Below are positions 52,155 to 59,766 of a stretch of DNA of 64,000 bases, piece by piece. The position numbers and the translations under genes are program-made. The notes under the pieces were generated by a model. It was not told the DNA's origin and made no database searches. It saw only the letters and a list, made by a program, of their open reading frames with translations. The DNA comes from Curtobacterium sp. VKM Ac-2865 (GTDB lineage: Bacteria > Actinomycetota > Actinomycetes > Actinomycetales > Microbacteriaceae). The DNA lies in contig NZ_JADKRZ010000004.1 of NCBI RefSeq assembly GCF_015350905.1, forward strand, positions 263,924-327,923. Direction: 5' to 3'. Position 1 is the stretch's first letter. Every line of letters begins with the position of its first letter.

Positions 52155-52306
52155 GGAGGCTCGGTGCCGGGCCGCCACGAGCCTCCCGTCCGGCACGTGG
52201 TGCGGGCCGGTGAGCCGGCCCGCACGGTGCGGGGTCCCTCGGTCGGTGCGATGTTGATCGCCCCGTGCGGGGACACGGGCGCGCACGGGGTGCGCAACCT
52301 CGCACC
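52155..52306. repeat. Palindrome cluster: GGAGGCTC hairpin, GC hairpin and GGTGCGA hairpin
   Basis: GGAGGCTCG/CGAGCCTCC at 52155-52186; GTGCGGGCCGG/CCGGCCCGCAC perfect at 52200-52225; and a third copy locus of the dispersed element with 25-bp arms 52245-52269 and 52282-52306 (GGTGCGATGTTG / CAACCTCGCACC). Lies near the 3' end of the LacI gene. Confidence 0.8.
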
Positions 52307-52332
52307 ACGCGCCAGCCCACGCGCCCGCCGCG

Positions 52333-53361
52333 CTACCGCGGCGGGGGCGCCGTGCTCGCGCGCTCGACCAGGCGCACCGGGACCAGGTCCGTCGTGGCGA
52401 CGACCGGTGCTCCCTCGATCTGGGCGAGCAGGGTCGAGACCGCGCGGCGACCGACCTCGTCGAAGGACTGGTGCACCGTGGTCAGCGGCGGCCAGAACGA
52501 GTCGGACTCCGGCGAGTCGTCGAAGCCCACCACGCTGAGGGACTCCGGCACGGTGCGCCCGAGCTCGTGGCACGCGCGGAGGATCCCGAGGGCGGTCTGG
52601 TCGTTCGCGGCGAACACCGCGGTGATCTCCGGGCGCCGGGCGATCTCGAGGCCGGCGCGGTAGCCGGAGGACGTGTTCCAGTCCCCGCGGAACACCGGTG
52701 GCACGACCCGGCCGGCACGCTCGAGCGTGGTCTGCCACGCAGCGAGTCGCCGTGCCGCCGAGTACGACGACGAGGGGCCGGCGACGTGCCACACGGTGTC
52801 GTGGCCGAGGTCGAGCAGGTGCTGCGTGGCGAGCCGGGCGCCGTCGGTCTGGTCGGTGTCGATCGCCGGGTGTTCGGTCGTGCCGGTGGAGTCGACGACC
52901 ACCATCGGGACGCCGTCGGGCAGGGCGACCTCGGCGGTGTCGATGACGTGGGACTCGATGATGATCACCACGCCGTCGACGGCCTGCTCGTGCAGGCGGG
53001 AGAAGGCCGATCGGACGCCCTCTTCCGTGCGGGACGCCATCGGCAGCAGCGTGATCGTGAAGTCGGCGGCGCCAGCGGCGTCGGCGATGGCCTCGAGCGT
53101 GCGCATGTTGCCGAAGGACGCGAGCGTGAACATGATCACGCCGATCGTGCGGAAGCGCCCGGAACGCAGTGCCCGCGCGGCCCGGTTCGGCCGGTACCCG
53201 AGCGAGGCCATCGCCTGCTGGACGCGCTCGCGGGTGTCGGGACTGACGTTGTCGAAGCCCCGCGCGACCCGCGACACCGTCTGCATCGAGACGCCGGCGG
53301 CGTCGGCGACGGCAGCCATCGACGGGGCGCGACGGCCGGTGGCGGACAGGTCGGTCGTCAC
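52333..53361 (-). CDS. LacI-family repressor of the beta-galactosidase operon
   Basis: 342 residues; GTG start after GAAGGAGCG. N-terminal helix-turn-helix: MAAVADAAGVSMQTVSRVARG with hinge YRPNRAARALRSG. The periplasmic-binding-like core includes VDGVVIIIESHV, VDSTGTTEHPAIDTD and the C-terminal VVGFDDSPESD. Divergent from the ABC-GH35 operon, with a perfect 22-bp palindrome and a weaker one between them. The effector is probably a galactoside, inferred from the operon. Confidence 0.92.
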   Translation of the reverse strand: MTTDLSATGRRAPSMAAVADAAGVSMQTVSRVARGFDNVSPDTRERVQQAMASLGYRPNRAARALRSGRFRTIGVIMFTLASFGNMRTLEAIADAAGAADFTITLLPMASRTEEGVRSAFSRLHEQAVDGVVIIIESHVIDTAEVALPDGVPMVVVDSTGTTEHPAIDTDQTDGARLATQHLLDLGHDTVWHVAGPSSSYSAARRLAAWQTTLERAGRVVPPVFRGDWNTSSGYRAGLEIARRPEITAVFAANDQTALGILRACHELGRTVPESLSVVGFDDSPESDSFWPPLTTVHQSFDEVGRRAVSTLLAQIEGAPVVATTDLVPVRLVERASTAPPPR

Positions 53362-53440
53362 GTCGCTCCTTCGTCGGGCGTGGCCGGGCGGAACGCCCGG
53401 GGGACAGCCGGACAGGGAGCCGACCGCTCCGAACGGTAAC

Positions 53441-53496
53441 GCATGTTGACGTTGCCATGCTATCGTCGGCTCGTTCGATGTTGACGTCAACATCGA
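53441..53496. promoter_or_regulatory. LacI operators upstream of the beta-galactosidase operon
   Basis: A perfect 22-bp palindrome at 53475-53496, each half TCGATGTTGAC read inward. A second, imperfect site, GCATGTTGACGTTGCCATGC, is at 53441-53460. Centres are 35 bp apart. TATCGT (53461-53466) lies between them, a likely -10 box of the operon; TACCGT on the other strand near 53437 may serve lacI. Repression of both directions is expected. Confidence 0.82.
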
Positions 53497-53500
53497 CGTC

Positions 53501-53577
53501 CCCGAACGCAGCAGACGCGTGCCCGAACGCAGCAACCGCGTCCCACGCACGCACCAGCCGCGTCCCCGAACGCAGCA
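53501..53577 (+). repeat. Three direct repeats in the 5' leader of the galactosidase operon
   Basis: CCCGAACGCAGCA at 53501, 53522 and 53565, between the operator and the first start codon. Function unknown. Confidence 0.65.
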
Positions 53578-53591
53578 GACGAAGGAGTCAC

Positions 53592-54527
53592 ATGAGCACG
53601 CTCGCAGCGCGCACGGCCCCGGCCGGGTCGCCGGCAGCGCCACCGCGACGGCGGCCGAAGCCCAGGGGCCGGTTCACCGGGTGGCTCTTCGTGGGCCCGT
53701 TCGTCGTCGTCCTGGTCCTCATGCTCATCGTGCCGATCGGGTACGCGCTCTGGCTCAGCCTGTTCCGCGACCAACTCGTCGGCGGCAACCAGTTCGTCTG
53801 GTTCGCCAACTACCTGCAGCTCTTCCAGGACTCGCAGTTCTGGTCCGGCTTCGGTCGGGTCGTCGTGTTCCTGGTCATCCAGGTCCCGATCATGCTCGGG
53901 CTCGCGCTCGTCGCCGCCCTGACGCTCGACAGCGCGCGGCTCTGGGGAACGTCGTTCTTCCGCATCGCGGTGTTCCTGCCCTACGCGGTCCCCGGTGTCG
54001 TCGCAGCGCTCATCTGGGGCTTCATCTACGGCAACCAGTTCGGCCTGACCGGTGCGGCGAACGACGCGCTCGGCATCGACCTGCTGCAGCCGTTCAGCCC
54101 GACCTGGGTCCTCACGTCGATCGGCAACGTCGTCACGTGGGAGTTCCTCGGCTACAACATGCTGATCTTCTACGCGGCCCTCCGCACCGTCCCCGGCGAG
54201 CTGTACGAGGCCGCCGAGCTCGACGGTGCCGGGCCCCTGCGCACGGTCTTCTCGATCAAGCTCCCGGCGCTCCGCGGCCCGATGGTCATCGCCACGATCT
54301 TCTCGATCATCGGCAGCTTCCAGCTCTTCAACGAGCCGAACCTGCTGAAGACCCTCGCCCCGAACGTCATCGGCAGCTCCTTCACGCCGAACATGTACGC
54401 CTACTCGCTGTCCTTCAGCGGCCAGCAGTTCAACTACTCCGCCACCGTCGCCATCGTGATGGGCGTCATCACCGCCGTGATCGCCTACGTCGTGCAGGTC
54501 CGCGGCACCCGACAGGAGAACCGATGA
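53592..54527 (+). CDS. Carbohydrate ABC transporter permease, MalF type (galactoside operon)
   Basis: 311 residues, AAGGAG before the ATG. Six TM helices; EAA loop YEAAELDGAGPLRTVFSIKLP near 207-227. The basic, Pro-rich N-terminus (PPRRRPKPRGRFTG) is cytoplasmic. First gene of an operon of two permeases, a binding protein and a GH35 enzyme; no ATPase gene, so a shared ATPase is expected. Confidence 0.92.
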   Translation: MSTLAARTAPAGSPAAPPRRRPKPRGRFTGWLFVGPFVVVLVLMLIVPIGYALWLSLFRDQLVGGNQFVWFANYLQLFQDSQFWSGFGRVVVFLVIQVPIMLGLALVAALTLDSARLWGTSFFRIAVFLPYAVPGVVAALIWGFIYGNQFGLTGAANDALGIDLLQPFSPTWVLTSIGNVVTWEFLGYNMLIFYAALRTVPGELYEAAELDGAGPLRTVFSIKLPALRGPMVIATIFSIIGSFQLFNEPNLLKTLAPNVIGSSFTPNMYAYSLSFSGQQFNYSATVAIVMGVITAVIAYVVQVRGTRQENR

Positions 54528-55501
54528 GCACCCTGCAGCACCCCGCCACCGGTCCTGCCGGACCCGCCACGGTGACCGAGGCGACCACGACGCTCCGCGA
54601 CGGCCGTGGCGGCGCGGGACGAGCCTCCAGGAAGGCGAAGCAGCCCGTCGACGGCCGCAAGCCGAAGCGCTCCGGTCTCCTGACCGCCGTGATGATCGTC
54701 TTCGTCGTCTACTCGTTCGCGCCGCTGTTCTACCTGCTCGTGAACAGCACGAAGACGCAGTCGTCGCTGCTGTCCACGTTCGGCCTCTGGTTCGGCGGAG
54801 ACTTCAACCTCTGGCAGAACATCGTCGACACGGTCACTTACAACGACGGCATCTTCCTGCAGTGGTTCGGCAACACGCTGCTCTACGTGGTCGTCGGTGC
54901 CGGTGGAGCGACGCTCCTGGCGACCGTCGCCGGCTACGGCATGGCCAAGTTCGCGTTCCCCGGCCGCCGCGCCGTGTTCGCGATCGTCCTCGGCGCCATC
55001 GCGGTGCCCGGCACGGCCCTGGCGGTCCCGACCTTCCTGCTCTTCTCGCAGGTCGGCCTGACGAACACCCCGTGGGCGATCATCCTGCCCTCGCTGATCA
55101 GCCCGTTCGGCATGTACCTGGTGTGGACGTACGCGGTCGACGCGATCCCGTCCGAGCTCCTCGAAGCCGCCCGCATGGACGGCGCGGGGGAGTTCCGGAT
55201 CTTCTTCACGATCGCGCTCCGCCTGCTCGCACCCGGTGTCGTCACCGTGCTGCTCTTCACCGTCGTCGCGACGTGGAACAACTACTTCCTGCCGCTCATC
55301 ATGCTGAGCGACCCGAAGTGGTACCCGCTCACCGTCGGCCTCAACCAGTGGAACGCGCAGGCCACCGGTTCCGGTGCGCAGCCGATCTACAACCTCGTCG
55401 TCACCGGTTCGCTGCTCACGATCATCCCGATCGTGGTCGCGTTCCTCTTCCTGCAGCGCTTCTGGCAGTCCGGCCTCGCGGCCGGGTCCGTCAAGGCCTG
55501 A
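54524..55501 (+). CDS. Carbohydrate ABC transporter permease, MalG type (galactoside operon)
   Basis: 325 residues; ATG overlaps the previous stop and has AGGAG. Six TM helices; EAA loop LEAARMDGAGEFRIFFTIAL near 208-227. Hydrophilic 50-residue N-terminus. Partner of the MalF-type permease. Confidence 0.92.
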   Translation: MSTLQHPATGPAGPATVTEATTTLRDGRGGAGRASRKAKQPVDGRKPKRSGLLTAVMIVFVVYSFAPLFYLLVNSTKTQSSLLSTFGLWFGGDFNLWQNIVDTVTYNDGIFLQWFGNTLLYVVVGAGGATLLATVAGYGMAKFAFPGRRAVFAIVLGAIAVPGTALAVPTFLLFSQVGLTNTPWAIILPSLISPFGMYLVWTYAVDAIPSELLEAARMDGAGEFRIFFTIALRLLAPGVVTVLLFTVVATWNNYFLPLIMLSDPKWYPLTVGLNQWNAQATGSGAQPIYNLVVTGSLLTIIPIVVAFLFLQRFWQSGLAAGSVKA

Positions 55502-55604
55502 TCCACGGCCAGGAGGCTCGGGGCGACCCCGCCACGCGCCTCCCGCCCGACCGCTCCACAGCAGCACCGCAGCATCCCCAACACGAAGAAGTGAAAGGCA
55601 CCCC

Positions 55605-56939
55605 ATGAACACGAAGGCCCGGCGCGGACTCAGCGCCCTCGCCATCGGCGTCACCGCCGCCATCGCCCTGGCGGCCTGCTCGTCCGGCGGCTCGTCCTCC
55701 GGCGGCTCCGCCTCGGACATCGACTCTGCGCTCGCCAAGGGCGGCACGCTGACCTACTGGTCCTGGACCCCGTCCGCGAAGGCCCAGGTCGCCGCGTTCG
55801 AGAAGCAGTACCCCAAGGTGGACGTCAAGCTCGTCAACGCCGGCACCGGTGCCGACCAGTACACGAAGCTGCAGAACACGATCAAGGCCGGCTCGGGTGC
55901 CCCCGACGTCGCGCAGGTCGAGTACTACGCCATCCCGCAGTTCTCGCTGTCCGAGTCGCTCCTCGACCTGTCGAGCTACGGCTTCGACGGGCTGGAGAGC
56001 AAGTTCGCCGCCAGCACCTGGAGCTCCGTGACGAACGGGGACAAGGTCTACGGCCTGCCCCAGGACTCCGGCCCCATGGCGCTGTTCTACAACAAGAAGG
56101 TCTTCGACGCGAACGGCATCACCGTCCCGAAGACGTGGGACGAGTACGTCACCGCGGCCGAGAAGCTGCACCAGTCCGACCCCGACGCGTACATCGCGGC
56201 GGACTCCGGCGACGCCGGCTTCACGACCAGCATGATCGCCCAGGCCGGTGGCACGCCGTTCACCACGAAGGGCGACAAGGTCACGGTCAACCTGCAGGAC
56301 AAGGGCACCGAGAAGTGGACCTCGACCTGGAACGAACTCGTCGAGAAGAAGCTGCTCGCCAAGACCGTCGGCTGGACCGACGACTGGTACAAGCAGCTCG
56401 GCAACGGCCAGATCGCCACGCTCATCACGGGCGCGTGGATGCCGGGCAACCTCGAGGCGAGCGTCGCCGACGCCAAGGGTGACTGGCGCGTCGCCCCGAT
56501 GCCGACCTACGACGGCTCGAAGGCCGTCACCGCGAACAACGGCGGCAGCGCCGAGGTCGTCATGAAGCAGACGAAGAACCCGGCCCTCGCAGCCGGCTTC
56601 CTCAAGTGGCTGAACTCGTCGAAGGCCTCCACGAAGATCTTCATGGAGTCCGGCGGCTTCCCGTCCACCACCGCTGACCTGGAGTCCTCGGCCTTCCTCA
56701 ACGAGGAGCCGGAGTACTTCGGCGGCCAGAAGATCAACGAGGTCCTGGTCGACGCGTCGAAGTCGTCCGACAACGACTTCACTTACCTGCCGTACCAGGT
56801 GTACGCGAACAGCGTCTACGCCGACACCGTCGGGCAGTCCTACGAGAAGGGCACCTCGCTGGAGTCCGGACTCCAGGCCTGGCAGGACTCGCTCGTGAAG
56901 TACGGCAAGCAGCAGGGCTTCACGGTCTCGACCAAGTAG
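55605..56939 (+). CDS. Extracellular sugar-binding lipoprotein (galactoside operon)
   Basis: 444 residues, lipobox ALAAC (Cys25) followed by a Ser/Gly linker. Group-1 binding-protein features: GGTLTYWSWTPSAKAQVAAF, GSGAPDVAQVEYYAIP, LPQDSGPMALFYNKKVFD and ITGAWMPGNL. AAAGG precedes the ATG. A GGAGGCTCGGGG inverted repeat lies in the 100-bp gap upstream, and a strong hairpin follows. Presumably binds beta-galactosides or galacto-oligosaccharides from plant cell walls. Confidence 0.92.
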   Translation: MNTKARRGLSALAIGVTAAIALAACSSGGSSSGGSASDIDSALAKGGTLTYWSWTPSAKAQVAAFEKQYPKVDVKLVNAGTGADQYTKLQNTIKAGSGAPDVAQVEYYAIPQFSLSESLLDLSSYGFDGLESKFAASTWSSVTNGDKVYGLPQDSGPMALFYNKKVFDANGITVPKTWDEYVTAAEKLHQSDPDAYIAADSGDAGFTTSMIAQAGGTPFTTKGDKVTVNLQDKGTEKWTSTWNELVEKKLLAKTVGWTDDWYKQLGNGQIATLITGAWMPGNLEASVADAKGDWRVAPMPTYDGSKAVTANNGGSAEVVMKQTKNPALAAGFLKWLNSSKASTKIFMESGGFPSTTADLESSAFLNEEPEYFGGQKINEVLVDASKSSDNDFTYLPYQVYANSVYADTVGQSYEKGTSLESGLQAWQDSLVKYGKQQGFTVSTK

Positions 56940-56957
56940 CACCAGCACCACCACCCT

Positions 56958-56991
56958 CGGGGCCGTGCGGACACCAGTCCGCGCGGCCCCG
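56958..56991 (+). terminator. Intercistronic hairpin between binding protein and GH35 genes
   Basis: CGGGGCCGTGCGGAC and GTCCGCGCGGCCCCG form a 15-bp stem with one mismatch and an ACCA loop, 19 nt after the stop. It may lower downstream expression or stabilise the upstream mRNA so that binding protein exceeds enzyme. Confidence 0.65.
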
Positions 56992-57012
56992 CTCTGACGA
57001 AAGGCTCTGCCC

Positions 57013-58854
57013 ATGCGCTTCGCGATCGGCGACACCGACTTCCTGCTCGACGGCGAGCCGCACCGGGTCCTCTCCGGCGCGATCCACTACTTCCGCGTGC
57101 ACCCGGACCTGTGGGCCGACCGCATCCGCAAGGCAAAGCTGATGGGCCTCAACACCATCGAGACCTACGTCGCCTGGAACGCACACGAGGCCTCGCCCGG
57201 GCAGTTCGACTTCACCGACGGACTCGACCTCGGCCGGTTCCTCGACCTCGTCGAAGCCTCGGGCATGCACGCCATCGTCCGCCCCGGCCCGTACATCTGT
57301 GCCGAGTGGACCAACGGCGGGCTGCCGTACTGGCTGTTCACCGACGGCACCGTGGGCATCCGCCGCGACGAGCCGCAGTTCCTCGCCGCCGTGTCGCGGT
57401 ACCTCGACGCCCTCGCGCCGATCCTCGTCCCGCGGCAGATCGACGCCGGCGGAGCGGACGGTCCGGGCGGGCCGATCGTCCTCGTGCAGGTGGAGAACGA
57501 GTACGGCGCGTACGGCTCCGACCCCGTCTACCTGACCAAGCTCGAGGCCATGCACCGAGCGATCGGGCTCACCGTCCCGTTCACGAGCGTCGACCAGCCG
57601 ATGGGCACCATGCTCGAGGACGGCTCGCTGCCCTCGCTGCACAAGACCGGGTCGTTCGGTTCCCGGTCCGAGTCGCGTCTGGCCCGGCTCCGGCAGGCGC
57701 AGCCCACCGGGCCGCTGATGTGCTCGGAGTTCTGGGACGGCTGGTTCGACAGCTGGGGCGAGCACCACCACACCACCTCGGCTGCCGACAGCGCCGCCGA
57801 CCTCGACGTCCTGCTCGCCGCCGGCGGCTCCGTCAACGTCTACATGTTCCACGGCGGCACGAACTTCGGCTTCACGAACGGCGCGAACGACAAGGGCGTG
57901 TACCGGCCGATCGCGACGTCCTACGACTACGACGCCCCGCTCGACGAGGCCGGCCGCCCCACCGCGAAGTTCCACGCGTTCCGCTCGGTGATCGAGCGCT
58001 ACGCGCCCGTGCCGCCGTTGCCGGCCTCGATGGAACCGGGTGGTTCCGGCCGGCTCACCGACGGCCAGGAGGCTCGGCTCGCCCCCGCCACGGACCTCGC
58101 CGTCCGACTCGACCGGTCCACCGCCCTGCGCACGCTGCTCCCGCAGCTCACGTCCTGGACCACGCACGAGACCACCCCGACGTTCGACGAGCTCGGTGCC
58201 GCCTCGGGCTTCGTGCTGTACCGCACCGAGGTCGACCTGCCCACTGGTGGTGTGCTCACCGTCGGGGGAGAGGTCCGCGACCGCGTCCTCGTCAGCGTCG
58301 ATGGCCGCTCCGTCGGCGTCCTCGAGCGCGAGCACCACGACCGCGCGATCGCGCTCCCGCCGGTGACCGGCACGCTCGAGCTCCTCGTCGAGGACCAGGG
58401 CCGTGTCGACTACGGCACGCGGATCGGCGAGCCCAAGGGACTGATCGGCGGCGTGGCCGTGGACGGTGTCCCGCTGTCCCGGTGGACGGCGTCCCCGCTC
58501 GCGCTCGACCCGATGCCGACCGGGGCGCTCGACGTGCTGCGGGCGCTGGAGCCCGTCGGGTCTGCAGCCGCTGCCGACGTCCTCGCCGGGCCCGTCGTGG
58601 CGCTCGGGTCGTTCGAGCTCGACACGGTGTCCGACCGGTACCTGGCACTCGACGGCTTCCGGAAGGGCGTCGCCTGGGTGAACGGGTTCTGCCTCGGGCG
58701 GTACTGGTCGCGCGGGCCGCAGCAGACCCTGGCGGTGCCGGGGCCGGTCCTGCGTGCGGGTCACAACGAGGTCGTCGTGTTCGAGCTGCACGCCTCGGCA
58801 TCGCGCACGGTGCACCTGCGCATCGAGCCCGACCTCGGCCACACCGAGGCCTGA
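57013..58854 (+). CDS. GH35 beta-galactosidase
   Basis: 613 residues, no signal peptide, so intracellular. GH35 motifs: RPGPYICAEWTNGGLPYWL (90-108), acid/base E163 in VQVENEYGAYG and nucleophile E239 in CSEFWDGWFDSWG. MFHGGTNFGFTNGA is another family hallmark. C-terminal beta domains close with RYWSRGPQQTLAVPGPVL. It cleaves terminal beta-galactosyl residues from imported oligosaccharides. AAAGG lies before the ATG. Last gene of the LacI-controlled operon. Confidence 0.95.
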   Translation: MRFAIGDTDFLLDGEPHRVLSGAIHYFRVHPDLWADRIRKAKLMGLNTIETYVAWNAHEASPGQFDFTDGLDLGRFLDLVEASGMHAIVRPGPYICAEWTNGGLPYWLFTDGTVGIRRDEPQFLAAVSRYLDALAPILVPRQIDAGGADGPGGPIVLVQVENEYGAYGSDPVYLTKLEAMHRAIGLTVPFTSVDQPMGTMLEDGSLPSLHKTGSFGSRSESRLARLRQAQPTGPLMCSEFWDGWFDSWGEHHHTTSAADSAADLDVLLAAGGSVNVYMFHGGTNFGFTNGANDKGVYRPIATSYDYDAPLDEAGRPTAKFHAFRSVIERYAPVPPLPASMEPGGSGRLTDGQEARLAPATDLAVRLDRSTALRTLLPQLTSWTTHETTPTFDELGAASGFVLYRTEVDLPTGGVLTVGGEVRDRVLVSVDGRSVGVLEREHHDRAIALPPVTGTLELLVEDQGRVDYGTRIGEPKGLIGGVAVDGVPLSRWTASPLALDPMPTGALDVLRALEPVGSAAAADVLAGPVVALGSFELDTVSDRYLALDGFRKGVAWVNGFCLGRYWSRGPQQTLAVPGPVLRAGHNEVVVFELHASASRTVHLRIEPDLGHTEA

Positions 58855-58947
58855 CCGGTCGGCTGCGGCGGCCCTGCCCGCCCTGCCCACCCCGCGCGCG
58901 ATCCAGCTCCCCATCGCGGGCGTGATGGGAAGGACTGTGCGCCGGGG

Positions 58948-59403
58948 TCAGTGGCCCGGACCCGTTGCCCACTCCCTGACCTGCAGCAGAGCCTCCCGAC
59001 GCCAGCGCCAGTACGGCGCGAACTTCGTGCCGTCGTCCTCCCAGGCACGCGTGAGCAGCCCGATCTGACGACGGCGTTCCCGCCCGGCGGGGTCTCGCCA
59101 CTCCACCCAGGCGTCATCGAGCACGGCGGTGATGCCCTCGCGGGGGAGCGTCCACGAGACGAGGAAGCCGTCGTAGCGGAGTTCGTCGTCCAGGAGCTGG
59201 ACCGATACCCGCGGCAGGCGGCTCGTGAGCCAGATCCCCGTCGCGACGAAGACCGCGCCGCGGACGGCGAGGAACACCCGCGCCGACGCGTCCGGGGACG
59301 TCGCAGCGAGGGCGATCGCGACCCCTGTGCCCATGAACACCGGGCCCATCACGATCACGTTGAGCACACGGTCGAGCTTCGGCGGGCGGATCGTGGTCGT
59401 CAT
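58948..59403 (-). CDS. Small membrane protein with PH-like segment
   Basis: 151 residues. Two TM helices (about 13-35 and 42-60: VMGPVFMGTGVAIALAA, LAVRGAVFVATGIWLTS) are followed by a cytoplasmic part, VSVQLLDDELRYDGFLVSW, that looks like the bacterial PH-like fold common in two-TM proteins. Function unknown. Its start is nine bases from the stop of the upstream gene at 59413, so they are probably co-transcribed. Confidence 0.75.
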   Translation of the reverse strand: MTTTIRPPKLDRVLNVIVMGPVFMGTGVAIALAATSPDASARVFLAVRGAVFVATGIWLTSRLPRVSVQLLDDELRYDGFLVSWTLPREGITAVLDDAWVEWRDPAGRERRRQIGLLTRAWEDDGTKFAPYWRWRREALLQVREWATGPGH

Positions 59404-59412
59404 GGGCAGCGG

Positions 59413-59721
59413 TCAGTCGTCGAGGGCGTCGAGGGCGTCGAGCTCGTCGCGGGCGCGCTCGGCATCGGCGACACGGTCGGCCTCCGGGCGCTCCCACCAC
59501 GCCGGACCGCGTTCGCCGAGGCCGTGCTTGGCGAGGCCGTTCCGGTGCCGGGCGGCCTCGAGCGCAGCGTCGTCGCCCGAGCGCTTCGCCTGCTTGACCG
59601 CGTTCCGCCCACGACCGAGGTGTGACCGGAGCGCCGCAGCGGTCTCCTCGGGGATGACCGGGTCGGTACGGCGCCAGCGACGTCCGTCGACGACGAAGAA
59701 GTGGTCGTCCGGCTCGCTCAT
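59413..59721 (-). CDS. Conserved small protein of unknown function
   Basis: 102 residues, soluble: HFFVVDGRRWRRTDPVIPEE near the start, a helical middle (RSHLGRGRNAVKQAKRSGDD) and AKHGLGERGPAWWERP at the end. Similar short proteins with an RRWRxTDPxIPE word occur widely in actinobacteria; no function is established. CAGAAT lies seven bases before the ATG and there is no Shine-Dalgarno sequence. Divergent from the radical SAM gene by 45 bp. Confidence 0.75.
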   Translation of the reverse strand: MSEPDDHFFVVDGRRWRRTDPVIPEETAAALRSHLGRGRNAVKQAKRSGDDAALEAARHRNGLAKHGLGERGPAWWERPEADRVADAERARDELDALDALDD

Positions 59722-59766
59722 GCCTCTGATTCTGCACCGTCGGTGGTGCCCGGTAGACAGGGGACG

